From Sialis fuliginosa (lineage: Eukaryota > Arthropoda > Insecta > Megaloptera > Sialidae), in assembly GCA_961205875.1 (NCBI GenBank), contig OY540814.1, positions 25,426,151 to 25,490,150 on the forward strand: a stretch of DNA of 64,000 nucleotides, given 5' to 3'. Made by a program: the position numbers and the translations under genes. This document shows positions 35,682 through 46,202 of this stretch, piece by piece; position 1 is the stretch's first letter, and each line of letters starts with the position of its first letter. Under the pieces are notes generated by a model, which saw only the letters and a program-made list of their open reading frames with translations, did not search any database and had not been told where the DNA came from.

Positions 35682-35874
35682 TAAAGTGATCAAATCAGAT
35701 GTTGATAGATCTGCATTTTGAGACAAAATTATTTTATTTCACTATATAGTTTTTAATCTGCAGAGACCTACAAAGATCTACTAAAATTAATGAATTTTAA
35801 CGTTTCAATCTTTGTAGTTGTAGATCTTTTTTTGTCTCAAAATACAGATCTATCAAGATCTGATTTGATCACTA
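35682..35874. repeat. Inverted repeat (~45-bp arms)
   Basis: AGTGATCAAATCAGATGTTG with ATAGATCTGCATTTTGAGAC on the left pairs with GTCTCAAAATACAGATCTAT and CAAGATCTGATTTGATCACT on the right. Inner CTACAAAGATCTAC / TTTGTAGTTGTAGATC also pair. It abuts the Harbinger-like element at 35876. Confidence 0.7.
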
Positions 35875-36183
35875 ATGTCCGGTATTATAAAGGACCTAAC
35901 AAATGGGGTATTAATTCTGTACTAGTATCTATGGATTAGTTATGGAATTTAAAGCAGTGACACTTTAACTAATTGTAACACAGTTGGCATCTTTGACCGT
36001 ACAAAATAATTTTCATAACATCACCACTGTTTTAATACAGTTTGTATTTACCTACAACGCGTGCGCGAAACTTGTCAAAGTCATCAACAAATTCCAAAAG
36101 AACTGTCATATAAGTTTGATATCTCAGTTTAAAGTGCTTGCTAGCTAACAAATTTGTTAGGTCCTTTATGATACCGGACATAA
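35873..36183. mobile_element. Harbinger-like MITE, copy 1 (305 bp, TAA TSD)
   Basis: The element spans 35876-36180. It starts TGTCCGGTATTATAAAGGAC and ends GTCCTTTATGATACCGGACA, with TAA on both sides. The sister copy at 48977 is flanked by TTA. A 3-bp TWA duplication is typical of PIF/Harbinger. The internal frame that is open in two other copies (MEFRAV...) is closed here after eight codons. Confidence 0.88.
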
Positions 36184-36229
36184 TACAATAATGTAGATAC
36201 AAAAGTTGGTTGTATATATTTTATATCTT

Positions 36230-36625
36230 TTCAACTAGCTTCACCGATTTTTTCGTATAACCATTTTGAAGCATACAAAAAACTATACACAAAAAAATAC
36301 TCCATCGTCATATCGCCGACAAAAACACATGTTGACATTTTTATTCGTTGAAATTTGCAGATCCCACAAAAAGAACACACGCCATAAATGACAGCTGTCG
36401 TGAAAATGAAGACACACGTACTGCAAATGTGTTTTATACAAGTACCCATTATCACGGAACAGTCGGGGGACATAATATAAAAACACGCAGTTCGAGAATC
36501 TTCCGCTGCGAGCGCTAGCCATCACTAACCGTAGATAAAAACATTTCACTACAGGTGGTTTGCATCTTTGCTCAGTGTAGTTTGCTGATATGTTCAAAGA
36601 TGGCACCATGTCGTAACAATGATAT
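36230..36625. promoter_or_regulatory. GC-richer island, candidate promoter upstream of exon 1
   Basis: This island lies 1.3 kb before the acceptor at 37902. GCTGCGAGCGCTAGCCATCA and GGTGGTTTGCATCTTTGCTC mark a block of raised GC content. A possible donor CAG|GTGGTT is at 36555. Minus-strand frames of 80 and 108 codons overlap in different frames and carry no recognised domain. A 5' untranslated exon for the downstream gene is plausible; a minus-strand exon or decayed element cannot be excluded. Confidence 0.3.
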
Positions 36626-37052
36626 TTGAATAAATTATAAGTTTGATTTAAAATGTTTTTACGTTAATATCAAATTACTTCAGAATGTATATGCATTACT
36701 TATATTTTTATGGGTGATAATTGCCATAACACTGTGTGTGGCTAACATTATAATTTATAAATTATAATCTACCTGCATCTATCTTAGATAAGATAATTAT
36801 ACTAAAAAAGTTTAATCAGTGAGGTAACTAAATAAAATACTTTGAGTGTCTTTAAACCAAACCAAATTAAATACTACGCCTTGTTACTTTATCGCTGATC
36901 TCATATTTTTTTTGCTATCGTCAAAAATAGCAACAATAAAATTATATGCAAAAATATCAGGTATAATTTTTTAAATACTCGATCAAAAACCCCCTACTTT
37001 ATTGTATAATGGACTTTCGTTTTTATCGAATACTCTTTCGCTCGAGTTAATA

Positions 37053-37168
37053 CAGGTGTTCCGTAAGTCAGGAAAAATATTAGACATTTTGTTTTTCATA
37101 ATTTGTTTAGTATCCGCCTTTGTACTTGCAACATAATTAAAAACATGAATCTTGACTTACGGGACAGC
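37053..37168. repeat. Short inverted-repeat element
   Basis: AGGTGTTCCGTAAGTCAGG at 37054 pairs with CTTGACTTACGGGACAGCC ending near 37169. About 80 bp of AT-rich sequence lie between. Possibly a very small MITE. Confidence 0.5.
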
Positions 37169-37902
37169 CCGCGTAAATTATATAGAGGTATCATGAATTT
37201 TGCATACTATTTTACAGATATTAGAAGACTAAGTATTTTGGAGAACAAGAAATTTAAAATAGATATTTTTGTTTATATAATTATTATTTAAACTGTCACT
37301 AACATATCCTGAAGGTTTTCCCCTCCAGTGAGTTTGGTGTTTCAACCCCCAGAATGGGAAAGAGAGAAAAATCAGTTCTTACCGATTTATCGGCGTTCTT
37401 TTAATTTTATGGCAGAACTAAATATATACAAAATTAAAATTAATTCAGTTCTCTACAAAAAAGATCCTGTAAATAATTTTCGTCAGATTTATACTTTACC
37501 GAGTAATGAACGTATGAATTTATTATAATTATTGCCTTTTCAATAGAATACTTTAATTTTATGTATACAACTATTTTTGTTGTGAAATTTAAAAAAAAAG
37601 TCGAACAATCGGAAAAATCGGTGTCCCACCCCTCGTTGGAAAGGGGAAACCGTAATATCATTCTGAAAAACCAAAACATTCTAAATTTCGTAAATTTTTC
37701 CAACTTTGCTCCTAGCTTGTAAAATCTTATAATTTATTTCTAATATTTCCCAAATTAAAACCCAAAGCCACGCCACTGACACACACATACATATAGGGCA
37801 CGCATATATCATGTTACCAAAAGATAGCGGCAAGGTGTAATTTGGTAAAAGGGTTCTTTCACTTTTTGTTGCAATAATTACAGTGTTTCGTTCTGTTTGC
37901 AG

Positions 37903-37971
37903 ACATGATTTCTCAGCATGCAGACGAAAAACATCAACGTGGAGCAAGCCCCCCTCAACAACTCGCCGCAG
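37903..37971 (+). CDS. Exon 1 of an unidentified proline-rich protein gene (start codon at 37918)
   Basis: A 69-bp exon lies between a good acceptor (GTTCTGTTTGCAG to 37902) and donor (CAG|GTAATA at 37972). The ATG at 37918 has A at -3 and is preceded by an in-frame TGA at 37906, so translation most likely starts here. It encodes MQTKNINVEQAPLNNSPQ and leaves phase 0. The first 15 bases are 5' untranslated, so at least one upstream non-coding exon is expected. The other two frames would hit stops in the next exon. GC content is far above the flanks. Protein family not recognised. Confidence 0.6.
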
Positions 37972-38639
37972 GTAATAATAGTCTATTTATGTTTACCTGG
38001 AAAACTAAATAATGTTTAACTAGTTCATACGGGTGGGTTTTTTTATCTGAAAATAAATAAGTGAACATTCGAAATTAAGATAGAATTAAGGTACCAAAAA
38101 TGATGATTTAGTATTATATTTATAATTTCATAAAAAAGATGTTTTTAAATTAATTATTAGTCCAGTACATTTAAACGAAAACTAGATATGGTACGCCTAC
38201 GAGAAAATTCGCAGGAAACTTAATTTCTGTATGTTAGCTAACAAGCACTTTCAACGGGGTATTATTTTTTTTATTATCTATGGATTTGTTTTGGAATATC
38301 GATGAGTGATACCATTGGCTTTTTCTTTGTAATTCTCATGAACTCATGTTACTAATTGTTACGGCAAAATAATTAAATGTATTTAGTTTATAAATCTGTT
38401 GACAAGTTAGAAACATTCGATTAGTTATATAAGTTGCATAAGTCATTTTAATCATTATTATGTAAGTTATGTAAGTTTTATTTGGTATAAAAGCCGATGA
38501 AATTTCGAAATAAAAATAGTACAAAATCAGTAGTTGTTGAGTGTTGTTCATCTATCAATCACCAAGTATCCAATCAATATCAAGAAAATCATCATTATCA
38601 AGAAATCATCAATCATCAAGAAATTCTCAATATACTAAT

Positions 38640-39115
38640 AAAACAAGTAACTCTTTATTTAATCAATTTAATTACCAAAGTCCGCAAATATAGTTTGTTT
38701 TTTAAATTATAGCCTTTTATTTTGTTGGTTTTTTCCAGTAATGGATAAACTAAAACCAGTAATGAGCACGCAGTGATGGACACTTGCTAACGATTACAAA
38801 ATGATAAGTACTACGATATAAAAGATAGAATCGTTGAATTTGAAACAATGTAAAGCAGTTGCTATGATAATATAATAATTAATAAATAAATTATACTAAT
38901 AATTAGTTTAAATGTCCACCATTTTGACACCTATTGGTCGATTGTCATAAAATCACGCTGTAAGACAGTTAAATGTATATACATATATTAATATTTCAGA
39001 AATGGTAGTTATTATAATCAAATATCAACAAATATTTCTAATTCAGTACATTTAATTAAAACATAGCCATTACTAGTGTCATATCCATGACTGGTGCCAG
39101 TACTTTATTTAAATT
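38640..39115 (-). mobile_element. Truncated inverted copy of the AAGGTACTGG element
   Basis: Reverse-orientation match to 6003-6440: ACTCTTTATTTAATCAATTT, ACCAAAGTCCGCAAATATAG, AGTAATGAGCACGCAGTGAT and ACACCTATTGGTCG. The right end CTGGTGCCAGTACTT is kept and the opposite end is lost near 38640. Confidence 0.75.
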
Positions 39116-39136
39116 ATTTCTAACCATGTATACAAG

Positions 39137-39393
39137 TTAAAAGTATTTATTTTTAGAGGTTTAATAATATTATATTGTAAGTTAATGTAGTACTACATTA
39201 GTTAGAAAATGGATACATTGTTAACTTACAATATAATATTATTAAAAGCATAATATGCAAAATATTACAAAAAAGAGACACTGATGAAAACTAACAATGG
39301 TCGAAACGTCTGAAATATAATATTTTAAAGAAATGTTTATATATTTTTTTAAATAAACCAATGACCGAACCTATAAAAAATAAATACTTTTAA
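39137..39393. mobile_element. 257-bp element with nested perfect palindromes
   Basis: The outer ends TTAAAAGTATTTATTTTT and AAAAATAAATACTTTTAA form a TIR of about 26 bp. Inside, 39161-39185 and 39221-39245 are a perfect 25-bp inverted repeat. TAATGTAGTACTACATTA at 39183-39200 is a perfect 18-bp palindrome. The 3' half includes AATGGTCGAAACGTCTGAAA, a word often seen near insect retroelement tails. Confidence 0.65.
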
Positions 39394-40307
39394 TTTAAAA
39401 TATAGTCATTTACATAAACTCGAAACATGTATACAAGTATAGGTATATCTAGTGTTATTTTTGCAATTATTAATTTCAATACCCGAGGGTATGTTATTCC
39501 TAAACACAATACACATAACAACATTTATTTATTACCGTTTTTGCATCACGTACAGTTAGTTATGTATTGATACACTACATCTAATTTACCTGAGGCTGTG
39601 AGCAATCACAGGAATTTCTATTAGAGTCTTTTCTGTGCAAATCAAAGTAGATAATAAATCAGAGCGCGCTCCACGAAACTATTTAGATCGTAATAAAGTA
39701 CCGTTAACATCTGATTCAATTTACCTCCGGGCAATAAACAGAATCGATTGTGTTGGTGTAGGTACCTGTATTTAAATGTTATATGTGTTTATACACATAA
39801 TGTACAATATGTAGACTAGATAAAGAAGTAATGAATATACAGGTGACACATATTGCTGGTAGTTTCAAGAATAACCCCCCACTTCAGATTTCAAAATTGA
39901 ACGGCAAAAATATTTCTGTTTATATCGGTCATTCCATAAATAACTGCGCGACTGTGTCGGAGCGTTCAACATTTACTGCAGTGATACGTCCAAGCAAGCG
40001 CGTTACCTAAAAAAATTAATATTTCTTAAAGTTTTCATATGTTCATAAATTTTCAAAGTGCTACATACTCATGAATGATTAAGCTACAACATATATTTTT
40101 ATTTTTAAAATTCAGAGTTGACATGTGCCCCAAATTTTCAGTTACAATGGTATACAATTTTTTTGTTTTTTTTGGATTTGCTTTAAAGCCCCCTATAGGC
40201 ACCATTTTTGATTTAGAAAAAAAATAGAAAAAGGGTCAAATTCCGCTTGTTTGGTTATACATTTTAACGTGCCACATGCCTTGGTATAAAAAAATATTTT
40301 TTTGACC
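39394..40307. other. Intronic DNA with two GC-richer patches
   Basis: 39645-39780 (CAGAGCGCGCTCCACGAAAC, ACCTCCGGGCAATAAAC) and 39940-40010 (CTGCGCGACTGTGTCGGAGC, GTCCAAGCAAGCGCGTTACC) are the only unusual stretches. No exon structure was found in them. Confidence 0.35.
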
Positions 40308-40440
40308 TAGCTTTAGCTCCTTATTGTCCCCCCCCCCCCCCCTTGAAAAATTATTTATAATTATATATAAAATATTTTTTTGATCTAGCTTTAGCTCCTT
40401 ATTGCCCCCCCCCCTGAAAAATTATTTATTCAATAAATTT
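40308..40440 (+). repeat. Tandem duplication with poly-C tracts
   Basis: The unit GAYCTAGCTTTAGCTCCTTA + TTG + C-run + TTGAAAAATTATTTAT occurs twice about 75 bp apart. The first C-run is 15 long and the second 11, so the units differ mainly in C-tract length. Confidence 0.75.
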
Positions 40441-40499
40441 GTACACATTTTACTGTCATTTTAACATACATGTCCAGTAAAAATTTCAAATTTCTAGCT

Positions 40500-40595
40500 T
40501 ATATAGTTTACGAGCTATTTGGCTTTGAGTGAAAAGGACGGACGGACGGACGACAAAGTGAGATTAATAGTTTCTTCGGAACCCTAGTAAAAAAT
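40500..40595 (+). repeat. (GGAC)n-associated repeat, forward copy
   Basis: TTTACGAGCTATTTGGCTTT, GACGGACGGACGGACGACAA and AGTGAGATTAATAGTTTCTT then CGGAACCCTAGT form the lepidopteran-type tail. A reversed relative is at 33880 and a looser one (GACAGACAGACAGACGGACA) at 51117. Confidence 0.55.
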
Positions 40596-41689
40596 ACAAA
40601 TAACTTTATAAAATGATCTTAGAACTTTCTAGTCATGCTGTATATACCATTTCTAAACAAATTCATTGATTACCTATCAAATTAACGCGTATCAATAAGG
40701 TGGGACAAATTAATTTCAATGGGTTTGGATAATTATTGGTTCAGTTAATAATACCTATTTATTTAATGTGTTCTTTATTTAACAGATATTACGATTAGTT
40801 TTAAAATAATGCTGTAGGTACCTTTATTGGATTTAAATACCTGAAATCTAGGTTAATATGTTTATATTTGAATGATATATTGATAATTATATTATTAATA
40901 TAATAGGTATCATTAGAAGTTTAGTTAGCCATTTAAAAATGAAAACGACCATTTTTATGATATTGAATAATTTTTTACTATTTGATTTTTAAAACACTTA
41001 AAATACCGTTCAGTTTTTCATTAATTTGTACTACTTTTTTATACCTTTTATTAATTAAAAAAATTGAAAAAAGACTTAATAAAAACATAAAAGTGTACCG
41101 AATAATCAAAAACAGTTTTTGAATTCGGTTTTCTTTTTTTCTTCATTAAAAAGTTTTTTATTGACTTTATTCAGTTTTTTAGGAATTTTTTAAGTATTTT
41201 AAAAAAAAATTTAATTAATGAAAGATATAAAAAAGTATTACGAATTAATAATTTTTTTTTTTTTTTGAGTTGCGTATCTTCGCAAAGTTCATGGCCAGAT
41301 TCTGATAAAATTTGGGACCACCTCTGTCCACAAGTAAAATTAACCCATTACTAGCCACTGTACTCAATTGGGTAGAGTTTAATAATATTTTCTAGGTTTA
41401 TTTTTTTTATGCAAAGTATAAATAAACATTTTGGTTGTTTTACGAAAGTATATTCTATCATAAAATAAATAAATAAGCTTGATAAGCATTTGAGTACACC
41501 CTTAATATTTCCCGAAAAAATAAAAAACAATTTTTTTTTATGTATTATCGTATTTATGTATTTGTATGTAATATGTATTGCTAATAAGAATTTATTATCA
41601 TCATAAACAAATTGGTTTTTATTTGGTCACTAATGGGTTAAAAATTAAAAACATTTATGGATTTTATTTAGGATTTACTTTTTTTTCAG
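40596..41689. other. AT-rich intronic DNA
   Basis: No exon or element ends recognised before the acceptor of exon 2. Confidence 0.4.
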
Positions 41690-41861
41690 AAAGCAATTTT
41701 GAATTCTGGACAGCAAGGGGTGTCTAATTTAGTGCCTTCATGCCATCACACTGATGACAGCATTCCACCCGCCCTGCCGCCCCGGAGAGTGATTATTTTC
41801 ACCCCCCTAAGCATCCCGAAGTCGGTCTCGAACAACCAGTTCAACAACTATGTTAAAAAAT
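41690..41861 (+). CDS. Exon 2, proline-rich SH3-ligand-like segment
   Basis: A 172-bp exon lies between TTTTTTTTCAG (ending 41689) and a near-ideal donor AAAT|GTAAGT at 41862. Only one frame is open, starting exactly at the first base, so it joins exon 1 in phase 0 and leaves phase 1 after 57 codons. Seen features: KAILNSGQQGV, a His/Asp patch SCHHTDDS, the motif IPPALPPRR, then VIIFTPLSIPKS and NNQFNNYVKK. PPALPPRR fits a class II SH3 ligand (PxxPxR) and resembles Crk-binding sites such as those of C3G/RapGEF1, but identity is not established. GC content is high compared with flanks. No following exon was found in the window. Confidence 0.7.
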
Positions 41862-42589
41862 GTAAGTAATCGTTATTATTGTATTTTTTAATTGTGATAT
41901 ACTCACTTACATATTTGTAAAAATATAAGTTGTACTTGACAATAACATTGAGAACTGGATATTTATAAGTATTTTATATTGTTATAAAGGAATTTTCGTT
42001 CATTTTATAGTTCTTATCCTGACATAAAGATCTTAGGGCGTTACAACATACATATATAAAGCTTTAAAAACCATTTAGGTATATAAGTATTACATTTTAT
42101 AGATTTCGATAAAAAATAAAATTGTTTAAATAACTCGGAATGATATGGAACTTCTTTTTTAAATGATAAGCAGTATTAAATTAATATAATATAGATAATA
42201 ATTAATTGAAGTTAAAAACTTATTTTGTTTTCATGTGAATTAAATAAATAAATTAAACAATTATTAAAATTAATAATCAAATGTATTATTTCAACACAAA
42301 AAACCGTATATAAAATACATAGCTTGATACTAACGTAAACTGTACGCATTCATTCATCTTTCTCTTATACATTTACTCATCTCTATCTCACGCATAACCG
42401 ACGTAAAGTGACTTGTACGCATGCGCTATTCATCCATATTTCTATCTTAATCTAAAGTTATGCAAACGTCAAAATGGCATTTAATATGTCAAAGTAAAAT
42501 ATCAATTATAATAAAAAACTCGATTTTTTAAAGCAAATTGAGATAAATCTTTGTAAGGGAATATTTTACAACAAACGTTAATATAGACC
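41862..42589. other. Start of the following intron, AT-rich
   Basis: Begins GTAAGT. No repeats with a second copy and no exon were recognised. Confidence 0.4.
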
Positions 42590-42935
42590 TATAATGAAAT
42601 TGAATTCTCTGCAAAAAAGATTCTATACAATTTTCACGTAACATGTGTCGTTCTTGAGATAACTTGAAAAATTAAATATTTTGGGATGTCACTCCTTCCC
42701 CTTACACACGATTTTGATATGGGACCGTCCTCAAGCCAACCAAGTTTCATTAATATCGGTTCTGTGGTTCATGAGTTATACGTGTGACAAGGATTCAGGG
42801 GACAGACCTGAAACGGAAAGATCAATTTAAAATTTTGAAATCGAAGAACAATTTTTTTTGTCTCATTATAAAACGATCACGAAGCTTCTCGTATCTTCGA
42901 TATTGCGAGGAAGCAATAAGTTTTTGGGTTCAAGG
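42590..42935 (-). repeat. Interspersed repeat family E, copy 2 (reverse)
   Basis: Matches 57005-57300 reversed: AACCAAGTTTCATTAATATC, GGTTCATGAGTTATACGTGT, CAGACCTGAAACGGAAAGAT and ACGAAGCTTCTCGTATCTTC. The 64-codon frame at 42784 lies wholly inside it and is not a gene. Confidence 0.75.
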
Positions 42936-43749
42936 TAGAAAACGTTTAAGAAACACTATTATAAATTCTATAATTTAAAAACTATCTTACCCGGAGGCAA
43001 TGGCTTTTACAAACAATAAAACTGGATAATAATATCACTGCAATTCCTACAAAAAATTATATAAATACAGTCATATGTGTAAGAATAAGAAATTAGCAAT
43101 GCATCATATTTTTTTGATCGAGAAGGCACATCTACATCTACATTAAGGCGTGACGTCACGCGTGTTTTTGTTACAACAGTGGCGTAACAAAACATTTGTG
43201 TGCATTTTGGTAAAATATTAATAACTGATTTTATTATAATGTTATTTTATAATTACTGTAGTCAACTAATAATTATTTTTCTAGAATCAAGAACAACACG
43301 ATTTTTTACTAGATTGATATGGTTGTTAATATTATGTGACGTTACAATGATATATGATACATCTACATAATTTTTAATTAGGTTTAAAATTTTATATACA
43401 TGCAACTTTCACAGGTACTCGTAACATCAAAAATAAAAATTCCTCCATCATGATTACATTTGTATGCTTTGTCTGTATATTGTAAATGTTTTGGGATTTT
43501 TAAGTCTTAAGTCTATGCTTCTGCTACTTTTTACGAATAACAAATTCAATTCATTTAAAAAAATACAAATGCCTGTCTGTTAATTCCAAGTAAACTCAAA
43601 AACTACTAAACCGATTTTGATAGGACTTTCAATGTTAGAAAGTCTAAGCAGAGTTAGAGTTACTACTGAACCGATCTGTGTGAGATTTTCACTGTAAATT
43701 GTCAAATCTGGGTAGGTACTAGAATTTATGTTATCTATATTATATGGAC
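42936..43749. other. Non-coding, with isolated hAT-like start
   Basis: GTGACGTCACGC at about 43150 is CRE-like. CAGTGGCGTAACAAAACAT at 43179 looks like a hAT left end; no matching right end with a TSD was found (GTTGCGCCACTG at 44170-44181 has unrelated flanks). A stretch near 43590-43700 (AAACTACTAAACCGATTTTG) is a diverged CTAG-type repeat core. Confidence 0.4.
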
Positions 43750-43910
43750 AATTTTAAAAATAATATTTCGTGCGTGAGCAAAAAAATAAGATTCGTGAGC
43801 GTGCGTGATCGTGATTTTTTTTTCTGTAACCGTGAGTTAGCGGGCGTGACTAAAAATATTTTGTTTGCTTGATCGTGAGCAAAATTTACTCACGCGCACA
43901 GCCGATTGCT
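43750..43910 (-). mobile_element. Fragment of the CACG-rich hAT-like MITE
   Basis: GATCGTGAGCAAAATTTACT followed by CACGCGCACAGC is the reversed left end of the element at 10790. GTGCGTGAGC, GTGAGCGTGCGTGATCGTG and GCGGGCGTGACT words precede it. The opposite end is absent. Confidence 0.7.
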
Positions 43911-44159
43911 TAGTTTCGCATTAATAAAAAATCGATATTTGTAATAAATGTAAAAAAGTATGCTCGCAAGGGATCGATGGGGACTTTTGGTACCTTATTT
44001 ATAAAGACAAAATGAAAGTGTATACAAAAATTTAGCTACCTGCTGAAAACCTAATGTTCCTGGACTATATTAATCGATTTCGGTAAAAGTTAGTCACAGA
44101 GATCAGACTGTTGATTTTTGTTGAGATGAGGTGTATGAATATAGATAAGTATTCCCCTA

Positions 44160-44260
44160 ACGCACTTTAAGAGTTGCGCCACTGTCTGCAACCTTGGCGG
44201 TCCGTATGCGCGGCGGATGCCAACGGCTGTGCACGATCCAGAGACCCTCTATAGCCATTT
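44160..44260. other. Small GC-rich patch
   Basis: GTTGCGCCACTG is followed by GCAACCTTGGCGGTCCGTAT and GCGCGGCGGATGCCAACGGC. Possibly a hAT terminus next to unique GC-rich sequence; no open frame. Confidence 0.3.
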
Positions 44261-44670
44261 AAATTTGTATCATTGAATTTCTCAACCCATTCTTGATGTG
44301 AATCGGCTTTTTTCTCTTACCAAAAACTAGTTGACGTTTTGATTTGACAAAAAACAGTATGTGTTGATTGATTGCTCTGATTTTATGGTCTTTATGTCAT
44401 TTCTTATATAAAATGTTAAGTTATATTGGATATGGATTTCTATCAGTTTGTTTCGTTACTTTGACAAGTCAGAAGCAATAACGACTAACAATTATCTTTT
44501 GGATTACTTCCAAATACATATAGTAGGTCATCTTAAATAAAATAATACGTAAAAAGTCTAAGACACTGTCTTGTTGGCTAATTGATTTTTTACTTATTGT
44601 TAGTGGCAGATGTCAAAATTAGTTTTTCGAAAATATCTGTCTACATATTAAACTACGGCAAAAATTATTA

Positions 44671-44851
44671 TCCATACTTATATTATAAATGCGAAAGTGT
44701 TACCTTCTCACAGCTAAACCGCTACACCGATCTTGATGAAATTTGGCAGGGAGGTAGCTTGCATTTTGAGGAAGGACATAGGTTATTTTATATCTCGAAA
44801 AATTGATTAGATAAAAAAATCCACGCGAACGAAATTGCGGTTAACAGCTAG
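44671..44851 (+). repeat. Common CTAG-type repeat, full-length copy
   Basis: The most complete short copy: CATACTTATATTATAAATGC, GCTAAACCGCTACACCGATC, TTGATGAAATTTGGCAGGGA, GAGGAAGGACATAGGTTATT, ATATCTCGAAAAATTGAT, CCACGCGAACGAAATTGCGG and a final TTAACAGCTAG before T. The 74-codon frame crossing it is incidental. Confidence 0.75.
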
Positions 44852-45420
44852 TTATACATAAAGAAAAGTTCCGGGTGACTGACTCATCAACGCCCAACCG
44901 AAACCCCTGGACTTTGAAACGAGAAATTTTATGACGTAAGCACGCACTAAGAAAGGATTTTCCAAAACAAACCCTTAGGGTGGTTCAAAAAAGAAATATA
45001 ATATTTATAAATAAAAACAAGCATAGACCCACAATACTCTCAATTTCTTTATTTGCGAAGACTGGATTTTCAAATCAGATGTATAGTAAGTCCTTTTTGT
45101 CTATGAAAAAACAATATTAAATTACAATTTCTAGACCCAAAAGGCTCCAGACATATTACATCGATTATGTAAACATTTCTTTACACATTATAACGAACGT
45201 ATTAGGGTTCTTTAATTTTTCATAATAACACGACCAAATCCCAGAAACCATGAATCACAACATCAGCAACAAAAACGTCAAGAAAAAATGCGTGACATCT
45301 ATCACCACACGTTCTACTTTCCTTTAAAAAACAATCAACCCAAACCAGTAACTTTAGGAATAGGAAAGTTTAATTATCTTATATTAAAGTCAACTCAATG
45401 GTAATCCGCATACCGTGTGT
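44852..45420. other. Non-coding
   Basis: No exon or element boundary recognised; the sequence becomes gradually less AT-rich towards the island at 45420. Confidence 0.4.
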
Positions 45421-45512
45421 TGTCAATACCTATCTCACTCTAACGCACGTTGTTTCGGTCGACCGTTTGAATTCCTTCAGTGAGGATTGGCCAACGGACG
45501 CGGGAATCGCAG
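45421..45512 (+). promoter_or_regulatory. Candidate promoter B
   Basis: A GC-rich block (CTCTAACGCACGTTG, TTTCGGTCGACCGTTTGAA) leads to TTCAGTG at 45476-45482, which fits the insect initiator TCAGT. If the A at 45479 is +1, the 5' leader before the ATG at 45513 would be about 34 bases. TCGGTCGACCG is a short palindrome. No TATA box. Assignment is inferred. Confidence 0.35.
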
Positions 45513-45540
45513 ATGTTTGAAACAAAACACGACCGTCGAT
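45513..45540 (+). CDS. Candidate alternative first coding exon B (9 codons + 1 base)
   Basis: The ATG at 45513 opens MFETKHDRR and runs into a donor GTGAGA at 45541, leaving phase 1. An in-frame TGA lies at 45468. It sits directly behind an initiator-like TCAGTG in a GC-rich island. Without splicing, the frame would run to a stop after about 30 codons. It is 3.7 kb downstream of exon 2, so it would act as an internal promoter that skips the PPALPPRR exon. Transcript data are needed to accept it. Confidence 0.28.
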
Positions 45541-46202
45541 GTGAGACAAGTGATGCTAGTGAAACGATATCGCTATATGTCTGTCTTTGTTCACTGTTTA
45601 ATTGTTTCTAGCAAGTGCATTCTGCAGGCCTGGATTCAGATATGTTTTAATCAATTTTGGAATCGCTTAATTAACTCCTATTTTTGCCAATTTTCTAAAG
45701 TTGTGGTACTTAATGGGTTAAATATCGCTTATGCTATCTTATGTTATTACAGTACTAAAGCAAAAACCAAACTTTTAACGTTAATAGTATATAACTAGGG
45801 AACAAATGAATATAAAAAGTTTTAAGGGTATATTTGGAAAGCTGAAAGTCTTTTCTCCATAGCTCGGTCAAAAATAGTCGTAGAGCGACACAAAAAAATA
45901 AATCGTAGCGAAATAATCTACAAAAGTAATTTGTTAGATTTTTTTTTTGACCATTACAAAATTTTTTATGTTATCTTTTTCATTTTCAAGTCCGGTTAAG
46001 AGATGTTTTTTTTATGTGAGCCTGTGTTATTATTTACTTAAAATAAAAAAACAGCGACTTTCATCCAAAAGCCCTCAAGCTTTTAAAGATTACAAAATAA
46101 AACCATTAAAATATCAATGTAATAACTTTAAATTTTGAATAAACGAACATTAAAATTAGAAACCAACAAATATAAAATTCAGAATAACTACTATTACAAA
46201 AA
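45541..46202. other. Non-coding
   Basis: The 103-codon frame 45487-45798 overlaps candidate exon B in another frame and turns AT-rich; I take it as chance. Nothing else recognised. Confidence 0.4.

Larger units (their letters stand above)
37972..41689 (+). other. Intron 1 (inferred), 3.7 kb
   Basis: Begins GTAATA and ends TTTACTTTTTTTTCAG. It contains the truncated element at 38640-39115 and the palindromic element at 39137-39393. A short Harbinger-like fragment lies near 38236-38290 (GTTAGCTAACAAGCACTTTC). There are also the C-tract duplication at 40308 and the GGAC repeat at 40505. The GC-richer patches at 39645-39780 and 39940-40010 might be regulatory. Confidence 0.55.

Noticed and set aside
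36283-36609. 108-codon minus-strand frame
   Set aside because: It overlaps a second minus-strand frame in another phase, has no recognised motif, and the region looks like a GC-richer regulatory or 5' block. Not enough to call a gene.
37903-37971. Alternative reading of exon 1 from the ATG at 37905 (MISQHADEKHQRGASPPQQL)
   Set aside because: Spliced to the acceptor at 41690, this frame meets a stop in exon 2. Only the frame from 37918 stays open.
38430-38640. TATA-like TATAAAAGCCGATG followed by a leader-like stretch, considered as a solo LTR
   Set aside because: No matching second LTR, no primer-binding site and no clear target duplication could be seen.
43179-44181. CAGTGGCGTAAC ... GTTGCGCCACTG as one 1-kb hAT element
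   Set aside because: The ends could pair, but the flanking 8-mers (TGTTACAA, TCTGCAAC) do not match, and another element fragment lies between them.
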